From Streptomyces sp. SID13726 (lineage in GTDB: Bacteria; Actinomycetota; Actinomycetes; Streptomycetales; Streptomycetaceae), in NCBI RefSeq assembly GCF_010548375.1, contig NZ_JAAGLY010000012.1:1-64000 (forward strand): a DNA stretch of 64,000 nt, in the 5' to 3' direction. Below, in pieces: positions 7,497-14,923 of the stretch; positions within the stretch are counted from its first letter, which is position 1; each line of letters opens with the position of its first letter. The notes beneath the pieces are model-generated. The model was not told the DNA's origin, did not search any database, and was given only the letters and a program-made list of their open reading frames with translations. The position numbers and the translations under genes were made by a program.

Positions 7497-7825
7497 CACG
7501 ACGCCCCCGACGTGGAGTCGGTGGAGCCGCCGGAGGAGGAGGTCAGGCCGGAGGAGGCCGTCGAGGACGAGCTGCTGGAGTTGCTGGAGCTGCTGGAGTC
7601 GGTTGAGCTGCCGGAGTCCGTGGTGCTGCTGGAGCTGCCGGTGTCCGTGGTGCTGCTCGAACTCGACGTGCTGCTCGCCGAGGTGTCGGCGTCCGCCTGC
7701 ATCGTGCCGATCAGGGCGAACATCCCGGCCGCCGCCGCGAGCGTGACCGCCGCGGCGGTGGCCGCCGTGCGCCGGGCGCCTCTGCGCACCAGCGCGGCGG
7801 CGCTCCGTTCCGTACCTCTGGTCAT
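7496..7825 (-). CDS. Ser-rich membrane-anchored protein ending in an ApbE-type flavinylation motif
   Basis: A 109-residue protein with an Arg-rich cytoplasmic start, one hydrophobic segment (TAATAAAVTLAAAAGMFALI, about 20-40) and a ~60-residue Ser/Thr/Gly/Asp-rich tail that would be extracytoplasmic. The last seven residues are DSTSGAS, which fits the Dxx[ST]GA[ST] sequence that ApbE modifies in flavinylated proteins. No FMN_bind domain is present. It is the first gene of the apbE operon and its stop overlaps the apbE start. The ATG at 7825 has GGAGGGG upstream. Low-complexity sequence could mimic the motif by chance, so flavinylation is a hypothesis. Confidence 0.7.
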   Translation of the reverse strand: MTRGTERSAAALVRRGARRTAATAAAVTLAAAAGMFALIGTMQADADTSASSTSSSSSTTDTGSSSSTTDSGSSTDSSSSSNSSSSSSTASSGLTSSSGGSTDSTSGAS

Positions 7826-7949
7826 GGCCGTACCCCTCCGTAGCCGTGGTGACGCTGTGTCACCCACTACGGTCGGGTACGGCCCTGAGAGAAGTCTGTG
7901 AGATCCCTTTAGGGCCCCAAAGACGTTTCTGAGGAGTTCCTTTAGGCGC

Positions 7950-9653
7950 TCAGGCGGTCAGGCGGGCGATCGCCTCGTCCACCGTCAGCTCCTCGCGCTC
8001 ACCGGTACGGCGGTCCTTGAGCTCCAGGACGCCCTCGGCCGAACGGCGGCCCGCGACCAGGATCTTGGGGACGCCGATCAGCTCCGAGTCGGTGAACTTC
8101 ACGCCCGGGGAGACCCCGGCGCGGTCGTCGACGAGGACCCTGAGGCCCGCCTCGCGCAGCTTCTCGGAGACGTCGAGGGCGAGTTCGATCTGGAGGGCCT
8201 TGCCGGCGGCGACGACGTGCACGTCGGCCGGGGCGACCTCGGCGGGCCAGCACAGGCCCTTGTCGTCGGCGGACTGCTCGGCGAGGGCGGCGACCGCGCG
8301 GGAGACGCCGATGCCGTAGGAGCCCATGGTGACGCGGACCGGCTTGCCGTGCTGGCCGAGGACGTCGAGCTTGAGGGCGTCGGCGTACTTGCGGCCGAGC
8401 TGGAAGATGTGGCCGATCTCGATGGCGCGGTCCAGCTTGAGGCCGGTGCCGCACTTCGGGCAGGGGTCGCCCTCCTGGACGACCACGACGTCGACGTACT
8501 CGTCGACCTCGAAGTCACGGCCCGCGACGACGTTCTTCGCGTGCGTGTGCTCCTTGTTGGCGCCGGTGATCCAGGAGGTGCCGGGGGCGACGCGCGGGTC
8601 GGCAATGTACTTGACCTTCTCGCCCAGGCCCTGCGGGCCGACGTAGCCGCGGACCAGGTCGTCGCGGCCGACGAAGTCCTCCGCCGTCACCAGCTCCACG
8701 GCGGCGGGCGCGAAGTGCGCCTCGACCTTGCCCAGGTCGACCTCGCGGTCGCCGGGGACGCCGACGGCCACGATCTCGCCGTCGACCTTCACGAGGAGGT
8801 TCTTGAGGGTGTCGGAGGCCTGGACGCCGAGGTGGGCGGCGAGGGTCTCGATGGTGGGGGTGTCCGGGGTGGGGATCTCTTCGAGGGCGGCGAGACCTTC
8901 GGCGGCCACCGGCTTCAGCTCGTACGTGATCGCCTCGGTGTTGGCCGCGAAGTCGCAGTTCGGGCAGTCCGCGAAGGTGTCCTCGCCGGCCTCGGCGGGG
9001 GCCAGGAACTCCTCCGACTTGGAGCCGCCCATCGCACCCGCGGTCGCCGCGCAGATGCGGTAGTCGAGGCCGAGGCGCGTGAAGACCTTCTGGTACGCCT
9101 CGCGGTGCAGGGCGTAGGAGGTGGCCAGGCCCTCGTCCTCGGTGTCGAAGGAGTACGAGTCCTTCATCAGGAACTCGCGGCCGCGCAGGATGCCGGCGCG
9201 GGGACGGGCCTCGTCGCGGAACTTCGTCTGGATCTGGTAGAGGATGACCGGCAGGTCCTTGTAGGAGGACGCCTGGTCCTTCACGATCAGCGTGAAGATC
9301 TCCTCGTGGGTCGGGCCGAGGAGGTAGTCGCCGCCCTTGCGGTCCTGGAGGCGGAACAGCTCCGGGCCGTACTCGTCCCAGCGGCCGGTGGCCTCGTACG
9401 GCTCACGCGGCAGCAGCGCGGGGAGCAGCACCTCCTGGGCGCCGATGGCGTCCATCTCCTCGCGGACGATCCGCTCCACGTTGGCGAGGACCTTCTTGCC
9501 GAGCGGCAGCCAGGTCCACACACCGGCGGCGGTGCGGCGGACGTAGCCCGCGCGGACCAGGAGCTTGTGGCTGAGGACCTCGGCGTCCGCCGGGTCGTCG
9601 CGCAGCGTCTTCGCCATCAACTGGGACATGCGCTGGACCGGTGCGTTCGCCAT
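7950..9653 (-). CDS. proS: Prolyl-tRNA synthetase (bacterial type with editing domain)
   Basis: A 567-residue class II aminoacyl-tRNA synthetase that charges tRNA-Pro. It has a class II motif 2 region (TKFRDEARPRAGILRGREFLM, near 135-155), a YbaK-like editing insertion in the middle (about 230-390), motif 3 GSYGIGVSRAVAALAEQ near 435-452 and an anticodon-binding C-terminal domain. Length matches bacterial-type ProS. CAGGAG lies upstream of the ATG at 9653. It appears monocistronic; the 124-bp gap to the Ser-rich gene holds a small inverted repeat (about 7848-7869). Confidence 0.97.
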   Translation of the reverse strand: MANAPVQRMSQLMAKTLRDDPADAEVLSHKLLVRAGYVRRTAAGVWTWLPLGKKVLANVERIVREEMDAIGAQEVLLPALLPREPYEATGRWDEYGPELFRLQDRKGGDYLLGPTHEEIFTLIVKDQASSYKDLPVILYQIQTKFRDEARPRAGILRGREFLMKDSYSFDTEDEGLATSYALHREAYQKVFTRLGLDYRICAATAGAMGGSKSEEFLAPAEAGEDTFADCPNCDFAANTEAITYELKPVAAEGLAALEEIPTPDTPTIETLAAHLGVQASDTLKNLLVKVDGEIVAVGVPGDREVDLGKVEAHFAPAAVELVTAEDFVGRDDLVRGYVGPQGLGEKVKYIADPRVAPGTSWITGANKEHTHAKNVVAGRDFEVDEYVDVVVVQEGDPCPKCGTGLKLDRAIEIGHIFQLGRKYADALKLDVLGQHGKPVRVTMGSYGIGVSRAVAALAEQSADDKGLCWPAEVAPADVHVVAAGKALQIELALDVSEKLREAGLRVLVDDRAGVSPGVKFTDSELIGVPKILVAGRRSAEGVLELKDRRTGEREELTVDEAIARLTA

Positions 9654-9725
9654 TGTTCTCGTACTCCTGCCGGGAAAGGGTGATGGCAGGAGGTTAGCCG
9701 GGGGGCCTGTGCCCGTGGAAATCGG

Positions 9726-10256
9726 TCAGCGGCGGCGCAGCGGGAGGGGGGCGCCCATCACGGCGTACGGCTTCGGGGCGCTGGGGAAGAGGACCTGGCG
9801 GGCGAGGTCCTGGTAGCCGAGGGAGTGGTACAGGCCGCGGGCCGGGCTGTCGGTGTCGATCGCGGAGAGGATCGAGCGGGGTTCGTCGGCGCCGTCGGTG
9901 ATCGTGGTGATCAGGGTCCTGCCGATGCCCCGGTTCTGGTGGTGGGGATGGACGTGCAGCTCGGTGATCACGAAGGAGTCGTCGAGCCAGAGGTCGTTGT
10001 GCCGGGCCCGGAGGTAGGGCTCCACGACGGTGGACCACCAGTGGGTGCGGTCGTTGGGCATGCCGTACACGAACCCCGCGAGGTTGCCGTCGACCATGGC
10101 GCCGAGGGCCCGTGCGCCGGGGTAGGTCATGTGGCGGAGGACGATCTGGCGGCGGACGGCCACCTCGTCTGCGGCGAGGCCGAACGCGATGGCCTGTACT
10201 GCCAGGGCCTCGTCCACGTGGGCGGACAGGTCCAGGGGGCCGATGACGAGGTCCAT
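9726..10256 (-). CDS. GNAT family N-acetyltransferase
   Basis: A 176-residue single-domain GNAT protein. The acetyl-CoA-binding motif is NRGIGRTLITTI, preceded by the strand VITELHVHPHHQ; the end (SPARGLYHSLGYQDLARQVLF) is the typical motif B region. The acyl acceptor cannot be told from the sequence. It lies between proS and a second, unrelated GNAT gene, 25 bp from the latter. Confidence 0.85.
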   Translation of the reverse strand: MDLVIGPLDLSAHVDEALAVQAIAFGLAADEVAVRRQIVLRHMTYPGARALGAMVDGNLAGFVYGMPNDRTHWWSTVVEPYLRARHNDLWLDDSFVITELHVHPHHQNRGIGRTLITTITDGADEPRSILSAIDTDSPARGLYHSLGYQDLARQVLFPSAPKPYAVMGAPLPLRRR

Positions 10257-10281
10257 GCGGGGAGCGTACAGGCAGGCGGCT

Positions 10282-11130
10282 TCAGAACAGGACGCTCATG
10301 AAGGCGCCGACCTCCTGGAAGCCCACCCTCGTGTACGCCCTTCTCGCCGGGGTGTTGAAGTCGTTGACGTAGAGGCTCACCACCGGGGCCACGTCGGCGA
10401 GGGCGTAGCGCAGGACCGCCGCCATTCCCGGTGCGGCCACTCCCCTGCCCCGGTACTCGGGGGCCACCCAGACGCCCTGGATCTGGCAGGCGCGGTCCGT
10501 CGCGGCGCCGATCTCGGCCTTGAAGACGACCTTGCCGTGTTCGTCGAGGCGGGCGAAGGAGCGGCCGGAACCGACGAGTTCGGCGACGCGCGCCTGGTAG
10601 AGGAGACCGCCGTCACCGGCCAGCGGGGAGACGCCGACCTCCTCGGTGAACATCGCCACGCACGCCGGCATGATCGTCTCCATCTCGTCCTTGCGGATGC
10701 GGCGGACGTACGGATCAGGGGCGATGTCGGTGGGCATGCGGTCGGTGACCATGAGGGGCTGATGGGCGCGGACCTCGCGGGCCGGGCCCCAGCTGGGCTC
10801 CAGCAGCCGCCAGAGCTGGGTGGTGGCCTCGGCGGGGCCGACGATCGAGGAGCACCGGCGGCCGGCCCTGCGCGCCCGGTCGGCGAAGGCGCGGACGGCC
10901 CTCGGAGTCGCGCAGATGGGGACCAGGTTGGCTCCGGCGTAGCAGAGCGACGTCAGCATGCCGTCCTCGTACCAGCCCCACATCTCGCCGCCGAGCCGCC
11001 ACGGGTCGAGACCGGCCACCTGCACCCTCGACGTCACGAAGGCGTTCGCGACCGGCTCACGGTCCAGGACGGCGAGCGCGGCGTCCAGGTCGCTCGGTTC
11101 GAGGACCCGGGAGGTCGTCTGGGTCAACAC
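10282..11130 (-). CDS. GNAT acetyltransferase with N-terminal DUF4081 domain
   Basis: A 282-residue protein. The N-terminal half (LEPSDLDAALAVLDREPVAN and on, about 1-130) matches the DUF4081 domain found in front of actinobacterial GNATs. The C-terminal half carries GVWVAPEYRGRGVAAPGM, the acetyl-CoA pyrophosphate-binding loop, and YVNDFNTPARRAYTRVGF. The substrate is unknown. The start is taken as the GTG at 11130 (MLTQTTSRVLE) because codons upstream do not match the family; the SD is weak. Confidence 0.85.
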   Translation of the reverse strand: MLTQTTSRVLEPSDLDAALAVLDREPVANAFVTSRVQVAGLDPWRLGGEMWGWYEDGMLTSLCYAGANLVPICATPRAVRAFADRARRAGRRCSSIVGPAEATTQLWRLLEPSWGPAREVRAHQPLMVTDRMPTDIAPDPYVRRIRKDEMETIMPACVAMFTEEVGVSPLAGDGGLLYQARVAELVGSGRSFARLDEHGKVVFKAEIGAATDRACQIQGVWVAPEYRGRGVAAPGMAAVLRYALADVAPVVSLYVNDFNTPARRAYTRVGFQEVGAFMSVLF

Positions 11131-11456
11131 GGGCGGGGCCTCACGGTGGGGTCTGCTGATCTCCGCACTGTACCTGCGGAAGCTGAGCCGTGCCGACCGG
11201 TGTTTGGGTGCCGTTTCCCTTCGGTGACCCTTGGCTTGTCGCGCCGTCCCTGGGGGCTGCGCCCCCAGACCCCCATCGGCCCGAAGGGCCTCGTCCTCAA
11301 ACGCCGGACGGGCTGAAGGTACCTGGACCGGCGCCGACGCGGCCCGGCTCATCGTCCGGCGGCCGTCATGCCGCCGGCCGCCACCGTCCGAACCGACGGG
11401 CGGTCCCCCGCGTCCGCCGCCGCCGGGACAGGCAGGGACGGCGGGGCGAGGGAAGA
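11131..11456. repeat. 326-bp intergenic stretch with Streptomyces repeat sequence
   Basis: No convincing gene is present. A hairpin TGGGGGC-TGC-GCCCCCA lies at 11251-11267, followed by GGGCCTCGTCCTCAAACGCC and GGACGGGCTGAA (11286-11317). I recognise this pair as a frequent interspersed sequence in Streptomyces genomes. It may act as a transcription terminator for ispG or the GNAT gene side. The rest must hold the promoter of the DUF4081-GNAT gene. Confidence 0.6.
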
Positions 11457-12614
11457 TCAGCCCGCCACCGACACCGACGGCTCGCCCGACTCCACACCCG
11501 CGTCCTGCATCTGCTCGGCCAGCTTCATGGCCTCCTCGATGAGGGTCTCGACGATCTTGGACTCGGGGACGGTCTTGATGACCTCGCCCTTGACGAAGAT
11601 CTGGCCCTTGCCGTTGCCGGAGGCGACGCCGAGGTCGGCCTCGCGGGCCTCGCCGGGGCCGTTCACGACGCAGCCCATGACGGCGACGCGGAGGGGGACG
11701 TCCATGCCGGTCAGGCCCGCGGTGACCTCCTCGGCCAGCTTGTAGACGTCGACCTGGGCGCGGCCGCAGGACGGGCAGGAGACGATCTCCAGGCCGCGCT
11801 GCTTGAGGTTCAGGGACTCCAGGATCTGGTTGCCGACCTTGACCTCCTCGACCGGCGGGGCCGAGAGGGAGACGCGGATGGTGTCGCCGATGCCCTGGGA
11901 GAGGAGCGCGCCGAAGGCGACGGCCGACTTGATGGTGCCCTGGAAGGCCGGGCCCGCCTCCGTCACGCCGAGGTGGAGGGGGTAGTCGCACTGGGCGGCG
12001 AGCTGCTTGTACGCCTCGATCATGACGACCGGGTCGTTGTGCTTCACCGAGATCTTGATGTCCCGGAAGCCGTGCTCCTCGAAGAGGGACGCCTCCCACA
12101 GGGCCGACTCGACCAGGGCCTCGGGGGTCGCCTTGCCGTACTTCTTGAGGAGGCGGCTGTCCAGGGAGCCCGCGTTCACGCCGATGCGGATCGGGGTGCC
12201 GTGATCGCGCGCGGCCTTCGCGATCTCCTTGACCTTGTCGTCGAACTGCTTGATGTTGCCGGGGTTCACCCGGACCGCGGCACAGCCCGCCTCGATCGCC
12301 GCGAAGACGTACTTGGGCTGGAAGTGGATGTCCGCGATCACCGGGAGCTGCGACTTGCGGGCGATCGTCGCGAGGGCGTCCGCGTCGTCCTGGGTGGGGC
12401 AGGCCACGCGCACGATCTGGCAGCCGGACGCCGTCAGCTCGGCGATCTGCTGGAGCGTCGCGCCGATGTCGGACGTACGGGTCGTGGTCATCGACTGCAC
12501 GGAGACCGGGGCGTCGCCGCCGACCGCGACGGTGCCCACCTGGATCTGCCGGCTCTTGCGGCGCTCGGCAACCCTGGTCGGAACGGACGGCATGCCGAGA
12601 GAAATCGCAGTCAT
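11457..12614 (-). CDS. ispG: 4-hydroxy-3-methylbut-2-en-1-yl diphosphate synthase IspG
   Basis: A 385-residue [4Fe-4S] enzyme of the MEP isoprenoid pathway. It converts methylerythritol cyclodiphosphate to HMBPP. Typical segments are SVQSMTTTRTSD near 38-49, the TIM-barrel strands (RVNPGNIKQ, IGVNAGSLD), and the iron-sulfur region ISCPSCGRAQVDVYKLA-type (SCPSCGR near 280) with MGCVVNGPGEAREADLG near 313-329. Normally it lies directly downstream of rseP (rip1) and dxr; here a one-gene mobile element separates them. The start ATG at 12614 follows a 170-bp gap. Confidence 0.97.
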   Translation of the reverse strand: MTAISLGMPSVPTRVAERRKSRQIQVGTVAVGGDAPVSVQSMTTTRTSDIGATLQQIAELTASGCQIVRVACPTQDDADALATIARKSQLPVIADIHFQPKYVFAAIEAGCAAVRVNPGNIKQFDDKVKEIAKAARDHGTPIRIGVNAGSLDSRLLKKYGKATPEALVESALWEASLFEEHGFRDIKISVKHNDPVVMIEAYKQLAAQCDYPLHLGVTEAGPAFQGTIKSAVAFGALLSQGIGDTIRVSLSAPPVEEVKVGNQILESLNLKQRGLEIVSCPSCGRAQVDVYKLAEEVTAGLTGMDVPLRVAVMGCVVNGPGEAREADLGVASGNGKGQIFVKGEVIKTVPESKIVETLIEEAMKLAEQMQDAGVESGEPSVSVAG

Positions 12615-12784
12615 CTGCTGTGCAACCCCAAGTCGTGGATCAAGGCCCAGGTCCCGTCAGCGGCGGGCTCCAGGCTTCGAGATTACGGCACCGGCGCGGA
12701 CCCGGGCACATCGGCGAGGTCAAACCCACCCAATCGAAGGCGGCCCGGCATGGAGCACACCGGGCCGCCTCGAACGCCGTATGA

Positions 12785-14740
12785 CTAGGAGATTCTGACC
12801 GGGTTAACCACGCGTGCGCCGAATGAGACGGCCGGCTGTGCGTCGGTGACCGGCCCCGAGCGGATGGACAGTTCCGGAGCGGTTCCATGGCTCAGCACCG
12901 GGGTGCCCTCTCCCTCCTCGCCGAGGATCTCCACGATCTCCTCCCACACCCCGTCCGCCAACCAAGTTCGCTGCCGGAGCCGAACCTTTCGAAAGTCGCC
13001 GAAACGCTCCGGAAGATCACGCCAGAGGATCCCTGTGCGTAGACGATGGAGCATCCCCGTGAGGGCAGCTCGCAGGTCGAGCGGCGAACGGAAGTGGTGA
13101 GGTCGGTACCTGGAGCGCAGCAGCTCGTCGATGCGAGCCCACAGGCGGTCTGTGGGCTCGGGAGGTACGGGGGCCCCTGTGTGCTCATGCCACTGGATGG
13201 TCAAGCACTTCGTCCCCTCGCGATACCTGAATTCAGGGTCCGTGATGTCGACTCGCACGTTGAGCTGCTCGATCAGGCGCCGTTGTTCGGAAGGTGGCAG
13301 AACCTGGCTGTCCGGTGCGGCTGCCCCCAGGACAGCAGTAAGCCGGGCATCCCTGCCGACTCGGGCCTCCAGCTCCGCCAGCCAGTCCTGCGCATGGACA
13401 AGGACTCGTTCCAACGCCCTCTTGTCAGCTTCGAGCTGCCGCAGCGCAGCGGCAACGACACGACTGTGGGGGTCCTGGCGCCGGAATCCGTCCAGTTCCT
13501 CCGCACACTGCGCGACAAGCCGCTTCAGGGACCCCAGCCGCTCGGCATGCTGGATCAGCCGGGTCTGCGCCTCAGATGAGACCGACAGCATCGGCCGATT
13601 GTGAGGGGGCATGGATGCCAGCAAGGCATTGACGTGTCGCGTCACCAGTTCCTCTACGTGCTCAGCACGCAGAAAGACACAGCCGCAGGAGACAGCTGCC
13701 TGCCATCCCGAACAGCGATACGTCCGCACCCCGTCGCCGCTGCGGAAGCACCCGACATAGGGCCGTCCGCACGGCCCGTGGATGCGCCCGGTGAGCGGAT
13801 ACTCCCCCACGGGAATCCTGCGCGGCCGTGCGAACTCGGCCAGTGCTTGCCGAACAGCGCGGGTCTGATCCGCCGGGAGGATCGGAGGCAGCGGGATCGC
13901 CACGCTGTCGCCGTGCAGGGGCCGCCCGGAGCCGTCAAGCCTGGTGCAATGGCCACCCCACTGCTGATCAGACCGACGAAAGACAGCCTCTCCGAGAAAG
14001 GCTGCGCTCTTCAGCCGTCGATGGAGGTTCGTCGCTGTCCAGCGCTTTCCGCTTCGGGTGAGAATCCCACGTCGGTTCAGTTCCTCGGCGATGCCGGTGA
14101 CAGTGCGGTCGCCCTCGATGACCAGATCGGCCAGAAGCCTCACCACGGCCGCCTCCGCTGGATCGACTTCGAGGATCGAGCCAAAGGCGCCCTTCCCTCT
14201 GATCCTGTATCCGTAGGGAGCCGGGCCACCTGGCCAACCGCCGTCGACTGCTTTGAGCTGCCGACCAGCCTGCGTGCGCGCGACAATGCGCTGGTAGTCG
14301 GCTTCCACGGTCTGCGCGAGCCGGTCGATGGTGAGCCACTTGTCCAGACCCGGTTCCCCCAGAACCTGGTTGCAGCAATCGATCTCTGCCCCGGCATCTT
14401 GGATCTGCCAGATGCAACGCCAGATGGCGGCTTCGGTCCGTCCCAGACGGTCCAGGCTATGCACGACCACGGTGTCTGCCCGACCTGCGGAGATCTCCAC
14501 GAGCAGCTCATCGAGCCCAGGCCTGGAGTCCGTCGACCCCGATTCGCCAGGGTCCACCCACGAACCTACGAGTCGCCATGTCGGCCGCTTTCCCAGGAAC
14601 GCCTCAATGGCATCGGCCTGGGCAGGAATTCCGTACTTGCCCCTCTGTTCCGCTGTTGAGACCCGCATGTACGCCGCGACGGCGATCGGCTTGGAGTCCC
14701 TGCCGTTGTCTTCTGCGCAGGGCGCAGTACCTTGCTGCAT
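12785..14740 (-). CDS. Large serine recombinase fused to a DUF4096 (IS5-type transposase) domain
   Basis: A 651-residue recombinase. The N-terminal resolvase domain begins IAVAAYMRVSTAEQ with nucleophile Ser28 and contains HSLDRLGRTEAAIW. A recombinase domain (PAPYGYRIRGKGAF onwards), a zinc-ribbon-like segment (LTGRIHGPCGRPYVGC) and a coiled coil follow. Residues about 530-604 match DUF4096, the N-terminal domain of IS5-family transposases (LRTGILWRDLPERFG, ADGVWEEIVEIL). The ATG at 14740 has GAAGGG upstream; the frame is open further up to 14893. The last codons (VNPVRIS) come from the att core and the host flank. GC content and codon use are visibly less extreme than in the neighbours. Confidence 0.9.
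   Translation of the reverse strand: MQQGTAPCAEDNGRDSKPIAVAAYMRVSTAEQRGKYGIPAQADAIEAFLGKRPTWRLVGSWVDPGESGSTDSRPGLDELLVEISAGRADTVVVHSLDRLGRTEAAIWRCIWQIQDAGAEIDCCNQVLGEPGLDKWLTIDRLAQTVEADYQRIVARTQAGRQLKAVDGGWPGGPAPYGYRIRGKGAFGSILEVDPAEAAVVRLLADLVIEGDRTVTGIAEELNRRGILTRSGKRWTATNLHRRLKSAAFLGEAVFRRSDQQWGGHCTRLDGSGRPLHGDSVAIPLPPILPADQTRAVRQALAEFARPRRIPVGEYPLTGRIHGPCGRPYVGCFRSGDGVRTYRCSGWQAAVSCGCVFLRAEHVEELVTRHVNALLASMPPHNRPMLSVSSEAQTRLIQHAERLGSLKRLVAQCAEELDGFRRQDPHSRVVAAALRQLEADKRALERVLVHAQDWLAELEARVGRDARLTAVLGAAAPDSQVLPPSEQRRLIEQLNVRVDITDPEFRYREGTKCLTIQWHEHTGAPVPPEPTDRLWARIDELLRSRYRPHHFRSPLDLRAALTGMLHRLRTGILWRDLPERFGDFRKVRLRQRTWLADGVWEEIVEILGEEGEGTPVLSHGTAPELSIRSGPVTDAQPAVSFGARVVNPVRIS
12795..12808. 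repeat. att-like direct repeat, left copy (ispG side)
   Basis: CTGACCGGGTTAAC, identical to 14934-14947. It lies inside the last codons of the recombinase gene and marks the presumed junction between element and original rseP 3' flank. Confidence 0.75.
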
Positions 14741-14849
14741 GTCAGTCCCTTCGAGACTGGCCAGACCCCAGGGTGTTGGCGCACCGCTGGGGTCACCCAT
14801 GAACAGCAACAAACGTACGAAGTCCGCATCTGCGTGGTACCGACAAGAC

Positions 14850-14888
14850 GCGCCTTTCACTCGTGCGAGGTACACGAGCGAAAGGCGC
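14850..14888. terminator. 16-bp hairpin in the leader of the element
   Basis: GCGCCTTTCACTCGTG (14850-14865) pairs with CACGAGCGAAAGGCGC (14873-14888) with one mismatch and a 7-nt loop. It lies between the rseP stop and the recombinase start and belongs to the inserted DNA. It could terminate rseP transcription so that the recombinase is insulated, or be a protein-binding site at the element end. Confidence 0.55.
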
Positions 14889-14923
14889 GACATTTATCCC
14901 ACGTGACAGAAAATGACAGATTC

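Noticed and set aside
7500..7680. CRISPR-like or minisatellite array in the Ser-rich region
   Set aside because: The repetition is due to Ser codons in one gene; there is no spacer/repeat regularity.
13046..14659. Plus-strand frames inside the recombinase region as cargo genes of the element
   Set aside because: They are shadows of the recombinase gene with no recognisable motifs or SD sites.
14741..14893. Upstream start of the recombinase at 14893
   Set aside because: It would run through the hairpin at 14850-14888 and has no SD; ATG 14740 has GAAGGG and gives the usual spacing to the catalytic Ser.
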